64,000 nucleotides of DNA. Source: an uncultured Eggerthellaceae bacterium (lineage in GTDB: Bacteria; Actinomycetota; Coriobacteriia; Coriobacteriales; Eggerthellaceae). A model generated the notes under the pieces. That model was not told the DNA's origin, ran no database searches, and saw only the letters and a list, made by a program, of their open reading frames with translations. The position numbers and the translations under genes were made by a program. Of this stretch, positions 53,088 through 62,052 are shown piece after piece (within the stretch, counting starts at the first letter, position 1; each line of letters begins with the position of its first letter). Location: positions 124,001-188,000 of the forward strand of contig CAKTTY010000001.1 of NCBI GenBank assembly GCA_934617065.1, given 5' to 3'.

Positions 53088-54863
53088 CTAGAGAACCTCG
53101 CTCATCACGCCATTTTCTACGCGAAGACGCATGGTTGCGAATTTGCGAGCTTTCGCGCGATGCGCAGCAACGAAAACCGTCTTGTCGGGCAGAGCGGCAA
53201 TATTGGCAAGCACCGCTGCTTCGGTCTCGTCGTCGAGCGCGCTTGTGACCTCGTCGAGCACCATAATGGGCGCGCCGGAACATATCGCGCGCGCGATGGC
53301 CAAGCGTTGCAGCTGGCCCTGGGAAAGCCCCTGCCCATGTTCGCCGATCATCGTGTCAAGCCCCAGGGAAAGCTCTTTCACGAAGCTCCACGCGCATGCC
53401 GCTTTGCAGGCGCGTTCGATTTGGTCGTCGGTCGCGTCGGAGGCTGCGAAAACTATGTTTTCGCGCACCGTTCCCGCGAACAGGAAGTTGTCTTGCGGCA
53501 CGTAGGCGAACACCCCAGGCGGAACTTGGGATGCGGCGCACGATGCGGTATTGCCGTCGTAAGCGAGCTCGTATGTGAATCCTTCGGCGTCATAGGCGCC
53601 GAGCGCCAACTTGAATAGCGTAGATTTGCCCGAACCGGAAGGCCCTTCCGCTACCACGAAGGAACCCTTGGGAACAAAGGCGTCCGCACAGGTCAAACTA
53701 ACGTCATTGTCTTCAAGAAAAGCTTCTGGCGCTTCGATCAAAGCTCCATCCCCCGAAGCACATGCTGCTTCGCTTTCCGCTTCGTCTTCCCCTTCGCTGT
53801 AGGAAAACGCCACGTTTTTCATGTTCACGCCCGTAAGGCGCTCGTAGAATTCCGCCGCGGTCAAGGGCAAGCGGTTTTCCGAATGCGGCAGTTCCGTAAC
53901 TTCCATCAGGCGTTCCGCCGATGCAAGTGTTTGATAGAGCTGAGGCAGCAGGCCCGATAGGTTCGAAACCGGAGCCTGGATGCGCGTGACCAGCTGCAAC
54001 ACCGCCATAAGCGTGCCGTAGCTCATGGTGCCGTGCAAAAGCTCGAAGGCGCACCACGTGAGCGCCACGGCGTACAGCGCGTTGAAAAAGAACGAGAAGC
54101 TGGCGTTGGCGGCAATAGAGTATCCACGGCGGCGCATCTGCGCGGTGAAGTGGTCTTCCTGCAGCTTGTCGGCGCGCTCGCTCGTGGCGGGCTGGGCGCC
54201 AAACGAACGAATGACCAGCTGATGCTCGAGCGCCTCTTGCAGGAATACGCGCACGGCGCCTTCTTTTTCTTGCACGGTTTTGTGCAGCGCCTTTAGCCGG
54301 CCGCGCAGCGTGCGCGCCAGTACGAACGAAACCAATGCCGCCGCCGCAAACAGCGCAACCATGGGCGGACTGATGAGCGCGAGCACCGCAATGGCGAACA
54401 CGAGCTGCATGATCATGGATACGAAGCCCGGGATGATGGTCGCTACGCCGTTCGATACGACCTGCACGTCGGAAAACATGCGATTGGACAGTTCGCCGGA
54501 ATGGAAGCGCAGAACGTTGCGGTAATGTGCGGAGAAAATGCTGTCGAGCATCGATTTGCGCAAATCGAGGGCTAAGCGTGCGCGAATGCGTTCTTGCATG
54601 CTGTTGATGGCGAGGCGCAAGAAAAGTTGCGCAACAATAACGCCCGCAAGAAGCGCCGCGCTTGCCAACAGGCCGTGCGTGTTGGCAGCGACTGCCTGGT
54701 CGATAACGGCGCGACATGCCAGCGCGAAGCTTACGAGTACCGCCGCTTGCAACGTGCACAGCGCAGAAAGCGCAACGATGCCGCCGTGCTGCTCCTTTGA
54801 CTGCGCAAACAGCCACGCGTAAGTGACGTTATCGCGTTCGCGCGACTCCTTGTTGCGCGTCAT
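53088..54863 (-). CDS. ABC exporter of the RiPP-like cluster
   Basis: 591 residues, membrane domain plus ATPase. The N-terminal half has about six helices. The ATPase domain shows Walker A GPSGSGKST, Q-loop YVPQDNFLFAGTVREN, a slightly changed signature LSQGQLQRLAIARAI, Walker B IMVLDEVTSALDD and the switch AAHRAK. Just before Walker A there is an unusual acidic insertion (EGEDEAESEAACASGDGALI). There is no C39 peptidase domain, so it does not itself cleave leaders; leader removal would fall to the S26-type peptidase whose gene overlaps it by 4 bases. It is the most likely exporter of the modified 46-residue peptide. Confidence 0.85.
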   Translation of the reverse strand: MTRNKESRERDNVTYAWLFAQSKEQHGGIVALSALCTLQAAVLVSFALACRAVIDQAVAANTHGLLASAALLAGVIVAQLFLRLAINSMQERIRARLALDLRKSMLDSIFSAHYRNVLRFHSGELSNRMFSDVQVVSNGVATIIPGFVSMIMQLVFAIAVLALISPPMVALFAAAALVSFVLARTLRGRLKALHKTVQEKEGAVRVFLQEALEHQLVIRSFGAQPATSERADKLQEDHFTAQMRRRGYSIAANASFSFFFNALYAVALTWCAFELLHGTMSYGTLMAVLQLVTRIQAPVSNLSGLLPQLYQTLASAERLMEVTELPHSENRLPLTAAEFYERLTGVNMKNVAFSYSEGEDEAESEAACASGDGALIEAPEAFLEDNDVSLTCADAFVPKGSFVVAEGPSGSGKSTLFKLALGAYDAEGFTYELAYDGNTASCAASQVPPGVFAYVPQDNFLFAGTVRENIVFAASDATDDQIERACKAACAWSFVKELSLGLDTMIGEHGQGLSQGQLQRLAIARAICSGAPIMVLDEVTSALDDETEAAVLANIAALPDKTVFVAAHRAKARKFATMRLRVENGVMSEVL

Positions 54864-55411
54864 TTCCGCCTCGTTTCGCGCGCATTGTCATGCTTGAGCA
54901 GGCCACATGCCGAAAGTAGGCGTTTGACGGCTCGCCTTGCGGCAGCGTTTGCATCCTTGCATACCTTTCGCGCCGGGAACAGTGCCACCCAGAGTTTTGC
55001 ATACGCATGGTATGCGCGTGAAGTTTCGCAATCGATGCGGCGGCCATCGCGATAAAAGCCGCTCAGTACGCCCAGCACGTCTTCGCGTGGGACGTATTCC
55101 AAAGCGACGCAATTATCGCCGCAGATCACGTAGCCTTTTTCGGAACCATGTTCGTAATGCCCCACAACGCGGTGCAACACGTATTTTTCCCCGCGGCGAT
55201 AGAGCGCCACGTCGTAGCGGCGCAGTTCACTTTTAGTCGGCACTACCATCATCACGTCATGGCGGTTGCGAAGCATCGGCCACATGGAAATACCCGCAGG
55301 AGGCCCCATATAGAAGCCCTCGGTCGCCAAAACTTCTTCGATTGTACGTGGTTTTCCTGCCACAGAGGATATGTCTTTTTCGCTCGTCATGAATTCGCTG
55401 TCATCAGGCAC
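54860..55411 (-). CDS. S24/S26-family (signal-peptidase-like) serine protease
   Basis: 183 residues. The catalytic Ser is in GISMWPML (Ser42) and the partner is probably His80 in YVLHRVVGH, the Ser/His arrangement of SipW/ER-type signal peptidases rather than the Ser/Lys of bacterial type I enzymes; GDN (98-100) is the conserved loop after it. There is no N-terminal membrane helix, and the C-terminal quarter is basic. The gene sits between the PqqD-like and ABC exporter genes, so I infer it cuts the leader of the 46-residue precursor. The start is a GTG; an ATG seven codons on is an alternative. Confidence 0.75.
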   Translation of the reverse strand: MPDDSEFMTSEKDISSVAGKPRTIEEVLATEGFYMGPPAGISMWPMLRNRHDVMMVVPTKSELRRYDVALYRRGEKYVLHRVVGHYEHGSEKGYVICGDNCVALEYVPREDVLGVLSGFYRDGRRIDCETSRAYHAYAKLWVALFPARKVCKDANAAARRAVKRLLSACGLLKHDNARETRRK

Positions 55412-55426
55412 CTTGCTGTTAGGCGG

Positions 55427-55693
55427 CTACTCGTCCAGCAGGTCGGCTGCGCGCAGTTTGTTCAGAAAAGCTGCGACATCGGCGCGCGCCGTATCGTCGG
55501 AAACGGCATATTCGGTTTGCAGAGCTTGAATCAGCGCGTCTTCCGTAGTATTCGCGCCGAGCTTTTCCCAAAGAAACGCGCCGGTGCCATTCAGACGAAT
55601 CATGCAATGACGCTCCATGCTGGCCTCGCCCACCGGCACTACAACGTGCTGGTTGCCAACTTTATTCACAATGAAGCCGTCTTTAATTTTCAT
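55427..55693 (-). CDS. PqqD-family RiPP recognition element (RRE)
   Basis: 88 residues from the ATG giving MKIKDGFIVNKVGNQHVVVPVGEAS, which is the start usual for this family; the frame is open 13 codons further. The wing region (RLNGTGAFLWEKLGANTTEDALIQALQTEY) and final helix fit PqqD/RRE domains, which grip the leader of RiPP precursors and hand them to modifying enzymes. It overlaps the HPr-kinase-like gene by 11 bases, so all genes of the leftward unit are co-translated. Its likely partner is the YxxP-type leader of the small peptide encoded at 58212-58352. Confidence 0.8.
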   Translation of the reverse strand: MKIKDGFIVNKVGNQHVVVPVGEASMERHCMIRLNGTGAFLWEKLGANTTEDALIQALQTEYAVSDDTARADVAAFLNKLRAADLLDE

Positions 55694-56480
55694 ACTGGTG
55701 TCTTTCGTCTCGGCGCGATCGTTCGTTTTCATTATTACACAGCGTCATCTCGAATGCCGCTTCAAAGGCGGCGGGGGTTGGCGTGCAGCGCAGCACGTAG
55801 AATGTGACGCTGGCCAGGAGTTTGTCTAATAAATCAAGCTGCCGGGCGGCCAAAAGTGGGTCTTTCGGCATGAGGATTTGGTTCATGATGCGAGAGACGA
55901 TTTCCCCATCGTCGTTCAGGCGGGTTAAATGGTCGGTCTCGCCCTGCTCGCAACGTTCGATGAAGCAAACGGCACGAAGGGGGGCGCTCGTGTTGAGCCC
56001 CCAGTTTTCCTTGCCGTTGTACGGGGTGCCGTATGCAATAAATGAACCCGATGCGTCCTTGTTGCCAGCGTCTTCTCCGCTTTGCCATCGTAGAATGGGC
56101 TTATCGCCGTTCACCACCGTTACGCGCTCGCCTAGCGCGCGCATCCACTGCGCGATGTGTGTGCTTTTGCCCGTGCCGCTTTTCGCCGTGAACGCGAAGC
56201 CTTGCCCCGCATACGAGATGATCGCCGCGTGGAACAGGAACGCGTCGAAATCGAGCATTCGCGTGCAAATCTTGCGGTAGAGCGCCAACGATTCGCAATA
56301 TGCGGGCGAAAATGAGCCCTCCTTGTCATTCTCGGCTGCGATTTCATCAGACGTTGCCGCTACCGAAAAATCGCACTCATCGGGAGAGGCGTCGACAATG
56401 TAGTCCGCGCAAAGCCGTTCGGTGAACGCGTAGCGGTTCTCAATGGCGATAAGAGCCTCGGCAATTTGGACGCAGAACAT
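55683..56480 (-). CDS. HPr-kinase-like peptide kinase candidate
   Basis: 265 residues. Residues about 85-230 resemble the HprK C-terminal kinase domain: Walker A is TAKSGTGKSTHIAQW (about 98-112), followed by VTVVNGDKPILRW and GTPYNGKENWG, the PEPCK-like metal and substrate loops. A typical HprK N-terminal domain and the HPr-binding region are not evident, so the target is probably not HPr. Homologous kinases in the paeninodin and pseudomycoidin lasso clusters phosphorylate the precursor peptide, and the neighbours here suggest the same. The ATG lies behind AAGGAG. It is divergent from the nucleotidyltransferase gene. Confidence 0.75.
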   Translation of the reverse strand: MFCVQIAEALIAIENRYAFTERLCADYIVDASPDECDFSVAATSDEIAAENDKEGSFSPAYCESLALYRKICTRMLDFDAFLFHAAIISYAGQGFAFTAKSGTGKSTHIAQWMRALGERVTVVNGDKPILRWQSGEDAGNKDASGSFIAYGTPYNGKENWGLNTSAPLRAVCFIERCEQGETDHLTRLNDDGEIVSRIMNQILMPKDPLLAARQLDLLDKLLASVTFYVLRCTPTPAAFEAAFEMTLCNNENERSRRDERHQYEN

Positions 56481-56691
56481 AGGCTGTGCTCCTTGGGGGG
56501 GGACGGCGAGCGTGATACGACGGCGACATTCATGGCGTTGCGTTTATTGCACCGTTTTCAGGCATTTTGCGCGGCGCGACCGTCGTTGCTTTATTATAAA
56601 GCGCACTGAACGTGCGCGCTTGGCCGCCAAGCACGCAAGCGATTTCCACTGTTGTCACGCATGCTGCAACGAGCAGCGAGAGGAAGTGCCC

Positions 56692-58041
56692 GTGGAGCTT
56701 TCCGCTGCCGAAGAGTACGCAATCAAAATTATCGCCGCCGAGAGTGGCATGCAGCGTCCTGCAGGCGAAATGCCGGCTGCGGTTTCGGCTGCGCATGAGG
56801 GCGATTCTGCGCTTGAATTGGGGCCTGGTCTTGCATTGGGGCCTGGACGCGAACCTGACCCAGCGGTAACGTTCGATTCTGCGCCCACGATAGCGTGCGC
56901 TGCCGAACCTGCCCTTGCGATTCCCGATGGTTTGTGGCCGGCCGTGCGCGCCGAGCTGGTAGCTCAATCGGTTATCGGCTATCCGGCGCACGCCGTTGAG
57001 GCTCTTTCGCTCAATCCCGCTGACCAGGCTGAATATCTTGCGCTCGCTGGGAAAAACCTGTCGAGCTGGTATCGCCTCATGATGGCGCAAGACAGCGTGC
57101 TCGCCGAGTTTCGCCAGGCAGGCATCCTCGTTGTCGTGCTGAAGGGAGCTGCGGCCGCGGCGCATTATCCGCAGCCAAACAGCCGCAGCATGGGCGATGT
57201 CGACCTTATTGTGCCGCCCGATTATTTCGATCGGGCGTTTTCGCTCATGGAGCGCTTGGGCTGGGAAAACGATATTGAACTTGAAATCAATCCGCGCCAT
57301 GCCGGTTTCAGGAAGGCGGGCTGTCCCGAAGTTGAGCTGCATCGCTTTTTCAGCACGTGCGCCAACAAGCGGCAGGCTGAGTTCCTTGACCAGGCCATAT
57401 ATGATGCCATTCCGCGCGCCGAATGGACCGATGTCGCAGGCTTCAGCGTGCCCGTGTTGCCGCCGCTCGAGAACGGCCTGGTGTTGCTCGCGCATGTTAA
57501 TCAACATTTGGGATCAGGGCTGGGGCTTCGCCAGATTCTGGATTGGCAGATGTTCGTCGACGCGCACTTGACCGACGAGCTTTGGGAGCGCGGTTTTCAG
57601 CATGCGGCACAGCAGATCGGCATGGAGAAGCTGGCGGTCACCGCAACGTGGCTTTGCCGCACCTATCTGGGGCTTCAGACATCGGCAACGTGGTTTTGCG
57701 AAGCTGACGCGCGGCTTGCTGATGATCTTCTGCTCTACATCATGCGGCGAGGGAACATGGGGCGCAAGATGGAACGCGGCGCGCAGGCAACCCGCACGGT
57801 GTTGCATAGTCTCCACAGCCCCGCGGCGTTGATTCGCTATCTCTACGAAGGCGGGCGCGCTCATTGGGCGTCGGCGCGCAAGCACACGTGGCTGGCTCCG
57901 GCCGCGTGCCTCTACCAAGTGGGGCACGTTATCCGCAAGGGGCTCTCGCGCAACGCGAGCATGAGTGAGCTCGTCACCGACGCACGTAGCGCGCAAGAAG
58001 ACATCGACCTGTTCAAACGCCTTGAGGTTACCAGGATGTAG
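56692..58041 (+). CDS. Nucleotidyltransferase-family protein of the RiPP-like cluster
   Basis: 449 residues from a GTG behind AGGA. The nucleotidyltransferase motif is GDVDLIV (residues 168-174), in the pattern RSMGDVDLIVPPDYFDRAF of the NTP_transf_5 family, followed by a large helical C-terminal domain. Family members in lasso-type clusters (pseudomycoidin) transfer nucleotide- or sugar-phosphate groups to the phosphorylated peptide; here the kinase gene is directly opposite, 211 bases away. The N-terminal 90 residues are low complexity (Ala, Gly, Pro), so the true start could be later. A terminator-like hairpin follows the stop. Confidence 0.75.
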   Translation: MELSAAEEYAIKIIAAESGMQRPAGEMPAAVSAAHEGDSALELGPGLALGPGREPDPAVTFDSAPTIACAAEPALAIPDGLWPAVRAELVAQSVIGYPAHAVEALSLNPADQAEYLALAGKNLSSWYRLMMAQDSVLAEFRQAGILVVVLKGAAAAAHYPQPNSRSMGDVDLIVPPDYFDRAFSLMERLGWENDIELEINPRHAGFRKAGCPEVELHRFFSTCANKRQAEFLDQAIYDAIPRAEWTDVAGFSVPVLPPLENGLVLLAHVNQHLGSGLGLRQILDWQMFVDAHLTDELWERGFQHAAQQIGMEKLAVTATWLCRTYLGLQTSATWFCEADARLADDLLLYIMRRGNMGRKMERGAQATRTVLHSLHSPAALIRYLYEGGRAHWASARKHTWLAPAACLYQVGHVIRKGLSRNASMSELVTDARSAQEDIDLFKRLEVTRM

Positions 58042-58106
58042 AAAGACGAAGGCCTGAGAAAGCGACCGCCGCTTTTGACGAAGGTTGGGAAAGCGGCTGC
58101 GAAAAT

Positions 58107-58132
58107 CGAAGGGCGGACCAAACCGCCCTTCG
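58107..58132. terminator. Bidirectional terminator between the nucleotidyltransferase and precursor genes
   Basis: CGAAGGGCGG-ACCAAA-CCGCCCTTCG, a perfect 10-bp stem. On the minus strand it is followed by ATTTTCGC, so it best serves the precursor gene. Confidence 0.75.
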
Positions 58133-58211
58133 AGTCATCTAGCGACTAAATGTCCGGAAATGCTAAGTACTCTAGCAAGCCCTCGTCTGATACAGCATAA
58201 CGCTATAAGGA

Positions 58212-58352
58212 TTACTCCCAGACGTCTTCCCCATCGCCCGACTCAATACCGCCTGGACCGCTAATGCCGCCAGACACACCAGACGCAACAATAACGTCGC
58301 GGTCTTTCAACTCGATGACATCCATCTCGGGACTTTCATATTTCTTCTGCAT
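58212..58352 (-). CDS. 46-residue RiPP precursor candidate
   Basis: ATG behind AAGAGGAG at 8 bases. The leader starts MQKKYESPEMDV and carries a YxxP motif (Tyr5, Pro8) like lasso and other RRE-recognised leaders. It continues to a VIVAS stretch (21-24 region) that could be a cleavage site for the S26-type peptidase, and then a Gly-rich core GVSGGISGPGGIESGDGE ending EDVWE. If cleavage leaves Gly29 first, a Gly/Glu pair at ring positions 1 and 9 exists (Gly29-Glu37), as in lasso peptides, but the usual penultimate Thr of the leader is not present (Ser27 or Val instead) and no cyclase gene accompanies it. Other modifications are equally possible. Confidence 0.65.
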   Translation of the reverse strand: MQKKYESPEMDVIELKDRDVIVASGVSGGISGPGGIESGDGEDVWE

Positions 58353-58395
58353 TTCTTTTGCTCCTCTTCTAGACCGCGGCCTTGATTTGCGTAGC

Positions 58396-60345
58396 TTAAT
58401 CCTTTCCGGCCTTGCTTGCCATAGGATGCGCAAGAATCACACCTGCGACGCCAAGCGCCGAATTCACCCGATAGCCGCTTTCGACGGCTTCAACGGTGGT
58501 TCCATCGACCGTTACGTACTTGACGAACGCCTTCTCGCTAAAGTTGTCAGAATAATAGTTTGTTGCTACCCCAGTAAATACAAGATTTGCGGTAATGGCT
58601 CCATCAATGTTCAAAACGTTGTTGTTTGCCAACCTGCGAGCATCCGTAGGCTGAGATGTCGAGACCTTCTTGAAGTACCAGCCGTTCTCAACAAAGCTTG
58701 CGCCTTCGGGAAGGGCCATCGTGTAACCAAAACGCAACCACGTGAGCTCAGAAGGTTGGGCAACGCCCATTCTCAGCGAGCCGCCCTTGTACTGCAGCAG
58801 GTCGGTGATGGGAACGAACTTGGCATAGGCAGCGCCCTCGACATCGCTTGCAGCGCAAGGGGTCGTGAACGAAGCGTCCTTGTGCCAAACGGCAAACGCC
58901 ATGCCCTCCTGGGTCGGATACGTCCAGGAAGCCTGGTCGCCGCTGCGGTAATCCTGCAGCATGTACGCGCCTTCGGCAAGCTTGACGCCGTACGCGCCAT
59001 CGGTGTTGGCGGTGGGAACGTAGCCCTCGGCGCTGTAGTTCTCGGGGACGGCAGCTGTGAAGGTGCCACCAGAAACCGCGATGGTGGAGTTTGCCTCAGC
59101 CGCAGCGTTGGTCACCGTCCACTGAGTAACATCAAGCGAGCCGCCCTCAATCTTCAAGGTTGAAGGATTGGAACTCGTGGCATCCATATAAATCGTGCCA
59201 GCGAATTGAGCGTTGCCGCCGATGACGGTTTCGCCAACCGTGCCCGCTTCGGTCCAGGAGTCGGTCCAAATGATGCCCGTCAGGTTGCCGCCCAGAATCT
59301 GAGCCTTGTTCCAGTTCTGAACAACGGATTGCTTGCTGGCCAGCGTGCCGCCGTTGATGGTGGGCGACGATGCGCTGTCCACACCGCCATTACGAATCAG
59401 GGAAGAGCCCTTAGCGCCGGAATTATTAAAGACATTCGCCTGGTCGATGGCGATCGTGCCATTGTTGTCAATGACGTAATAGCTGGTCTCGCCCTCGACG
59501 CCCCGATCATCGCGCTTGATGGTGCCGGTCTTGTCGGCGCTCGTGTCGGTGATGGTCACGTTGCCCTTGTTCAGGATAGCCGCTTCTGCGGTGCCCGTGC
59601 CACCGTTGAGGGTGTAACCGTTCAGGTCGAGCGTGATCTGCTTGTTCGCAGCGATGGTGATGTTTTCAGTGGTGTCGGTTAGCAGCTGGATGGTCTTGCC
59701 CTTTGCAGCCAGACGGATCGCATCGGCCAGCGTCTCGTACTTCTTGCTGCCGACCTGGGCAACATAGTGGCCTTCCTTGACGCCATAGGTGCCATCCGCG
59801 TTCTTGGTGGGGATGAAGCCATCGGCGCAGTAGCCTTCGGAAATGCTCTTATTAAACGTACCTCCGGAGACCTCGAAGTTATCGCTGGTGGCTTTACCAA
59901 CGCCATGGAAGATGTTCGAGCTCGTATCCGTGAAACTGTTGGTAAACGTGCCGCCCGTAATCTTCGTAGAGGACGTATAGCCGTCAACTACGTCTGTTGC
60001 AACACATTGAGGATGAGCCCATTTGACATAAGCCGCGCTGCAAATAAACTCGCCACCGGCAATCGTCGCATTGCCATAGTTGAAAATAACACCAGTGTAG
60101 CCTTGCGACGACGCGTAGCTCAGCTCGAACTTGCCACCATTGATGGTAAGCGTCGTGCCTTCCTCGCTCTTAACAACGTTTAAGCCACCCGAGTACGAAC
60201 CGCTCTCGGTGGTCAGCGCGCCCCTTATGTCAAATGGGGCGGAAATGGGAATGCGGGTGTATGTCGGGCTTTGATCGCTTCGACTGCGCCGAAAGAGAAG
60301 TGGGCAATCTTGGCATTGTTTTAAGGGGCTCTGAGCGCATTTTGC
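58396..60345 (-). pseudogene. Start-less beta-helix surface protein frame (5'-truncated or silent copy)
   Basis: The frame is open for 650 codons (stop at 60346-60348 to stop at 58396) but contains no ATG, GTG or TTG in its first 262 codons; the first possible start (GTG near 59559) lies inside a repeat. The translation is a beta-helix-like repeat protein: TLTINGGKFEL, TKITGGTFTN, FEVSGGTFNK, TLDLNGYTLNGG and NGGTL recur. The first 40 or so residues look random, so the break point is near 60230. No signal peptide or sorting motif is visible at either end; the C-terminus ends ...MASKAGKD. It lies 43 bases upstream of the RiPP precursor gene, which probably has its own promoter within it. Confidence 0.7.
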
Positions 60346-60348
60346 TCA

Positions 60349-60714
60349 CGTCGCTTCGTGCATGCCCCCTTCAGTTTTGATTGCTCCCCCTCCTGCTCTT
60401 TCTTTTGCGCGCGACTGTGTTTTGCCGTTGGTTCGCGCGTGCGTGCGGAAGGCCTCGTTGGGGAAGGGGGTAGAATCAGTGGTGAACGGCTATGTACGCT
60501 GCTTTTCAGCCTGATGCTGACTTTCTACGCGGTCATCGGCTCGCTCGAACGGCACCCATGCCACGCCGCTTGGCGTTTCGGCACGCTCGAGGCGCACGCC
60601 GAACGACTGCTCGATAGCGCTATGCACTGCCGCTTTCATGGATAGGGTGTTGGAGCTTTATGCTCCCAAGGCTGCTGTCGCAGGCTCCCTGCGAGACATG
60701 GCGCCAGCGCCAAA
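60349..60714. other. Intergenic region, no gene seen
   Basis: Between the start-less frame and the transporter gene only short chance frames occur. A hairpin with TCGCAG/CTGCGA arms lies near 60676. The sequence around 60440-60470 is G-rich. Confidence 0.4.
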
Positions 60715-62037
60715 TTAGCCGATTCCCAGTACTTGCATAACCAAGCAGATGGCGGAAAGAATGCCCACCACCACGATGGTGAAACATAGGATTATGCGGG
60801 TGAATTTGCCCACTGCGTATTTGCCCATAACGTGCTTGTCGGTGCAGATGATTGCCATGAACACCAGCAGAACAGGCAGAATAACGCCGTTTACGAACTG
60901 TGCGGTGAGCATGATTCCCATCAGGTCGATGTTGGGAATAAGGATAACCACCGCTGAAACGACGATGACAAACGTGAAGATGCCCTTGAACAGGGGCGCT
61001 TCCTTCCAAGTGAACGAAACGCCTGCCTCCCAGCCGAATGCCTCACAGATTACGAAAGCGGTGGTAAGGGGCAGGACGCAGGCGGCCAGCAAACTTGCGG
61101 CTACCAGGCCGATGGCGAACAGCGCTTTAGCGTATTGGCCTGCGAAGGGCTCGAGTGCCGCCGCGGCAGCTTCGGCGCTCTCTACTTCGATGCCCTGTGG
61201 GAACAATACGGTACCGGTGGTTACGATGATGAACCACGCCACAATACAGCCCACTACGGCGCCGGTTATTGCGTCGATGCGTTGATAGGGAAGATCGCGT
61301 ACCCGCACGCCTTTTTCAACCACGTTGCTCTGGGCGAAGAACATCATCCAGGGGGCGATGGTGGTGCCGACCATCGCAATGGTAAGCGAAAGGAAGCTCA
61401 AATCCGAACTTGCCGCTGGTACCAGGGTGTGCTGGAAGGTTTCATTCCAATCAGGTTGTGCCAAGAATGCCGCAACGATGTAGGTGGCGAATACGCACGA
61501 AAGCACCAGGAAGATGTTCTGCACGCGTTTGTAACTGCCTCCCACGATGAGGCCCCAAACGGCTGCCGCGGCAACGGGGACCGATATCCAGCGTGGCACC
61601 CCGAACATTTCCATGCCTGAAGCCACGCCTGCAAATTCTGAAAAGGTGGTAGCAACGTTGCCGATGAGCAGCGCCAACATAGCGAGCGCCGTGAGGCGGA
61701 TGCCGAAGCTTTCACGGATCAGCGCGGAAAAACCTTTGCCGGTAACAACGCCCATGCGCGTTGCCGTGGTTTGCACCACGATAAGCAAAATGCACATGAC
61801 GGGAATGATCCACAGCGTCATGTAACCGAACTTCGCGCCTACGGTGGAATAGGTTGAAATGCCGCCGGCGTCGTTGCCCGCCATGGCGGTTACGATACCA
61901 GGGCCCATAGCGGCCAGTACCAGGAATGCTTTCGAGTGCTGCTTCTTGCCGTCGTTGTCGCCACCCTGATCAGGAACTTGCGGGGAAGCCTTGGCTGCCA
62001 GGGCGGTGTCCTGCGCTGTGCTTTCCTTAAGTGTCAT
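60715..62037 (-). CDS. NRAMP-related metal transporter, probably a magnesium-type (NRMT) member
   Basis: 440 residues, 11 hydrophobic helices of the NRAMP/SLC11 fold. In helix 1 the usual DPGN motif is changed to AGNDAGGIST (residues 53-62), and in helix 6 the usual MPHN is TTIAPWMM (225-232), so the coordinating Met typical of Mn/Fe transporters is missing. These changes match the NRAMP-related magnesium transporters described from Eggerthella lenta and relatives (recalled from the literature). The MgtE-N/CBS gene 15 bases upstream supports a role in Mg2+. The ATG follows a CAAAGGAAAG-like site. Confidence 0.8.
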   Translation of the reverse strand: MTLKESTAQDTALAAKASPQVPDQGGDNDGKKQHSKAFLVLAAMGPGIVTAMAGNDAGGISTYSTVGAKFGYMTLWIIPVMCILLIVVQTTATRMGVVTGKGFSALIRESFGIRLTALAMLALLIGNVATTFSEFAGVASGMEMFGVPRWISVPVAAAAVWGLIVGGSYKRVQNIFLVLSCVFATYIVAAFLAQPDWNETFQHTLVPAASSDLSFLSLTIAMVGTTIAPWMMFFAQSNVVEKGVRVRDLPYQRIDAITGAVVGCIVAWFIIVTTGTVLFPQGIEVESAEAAAAALEPFAGQYAKALFAIGLVAASLLAACVLPLTTAFVICEAFGWEAGVSFTWKEAPLFKGIFTFVIVVSAVVILIPNIDLMGIMLTAQFVNGVILPVLLVFMAIICTDKHVMGKYAVGKFTRIILCFTIVVVGILSAICLVMQVLGIG

Positions 62038-62052
62038 GTAAAAGCCTCGATC

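Noticed and set aside
53088..58352. Calling the cluster a canonical lasso peptide cluster
   Set aside because: Neither a transglutaminase-like protease nor an asparagine-synthetase-like cyclase is encoded in the surrounding window, and the leader lacks the usual penultimate Thr.
58396..59559. The GTG near 59559 as the true start of the beta-helix protein
   Set aside because: Coding character continues for about 220 codons upstream in the same frame, there is no ribosome binding site at that GTG, and it lies within a repeat strand (GNVTITDTS).
60358..60645. A 95-residue plus-strand frame in the gap before the NRAMP-related gene
   Set aside because: No ribosome binding site, Cys/Arg-rich random translation and no conserved pattern.
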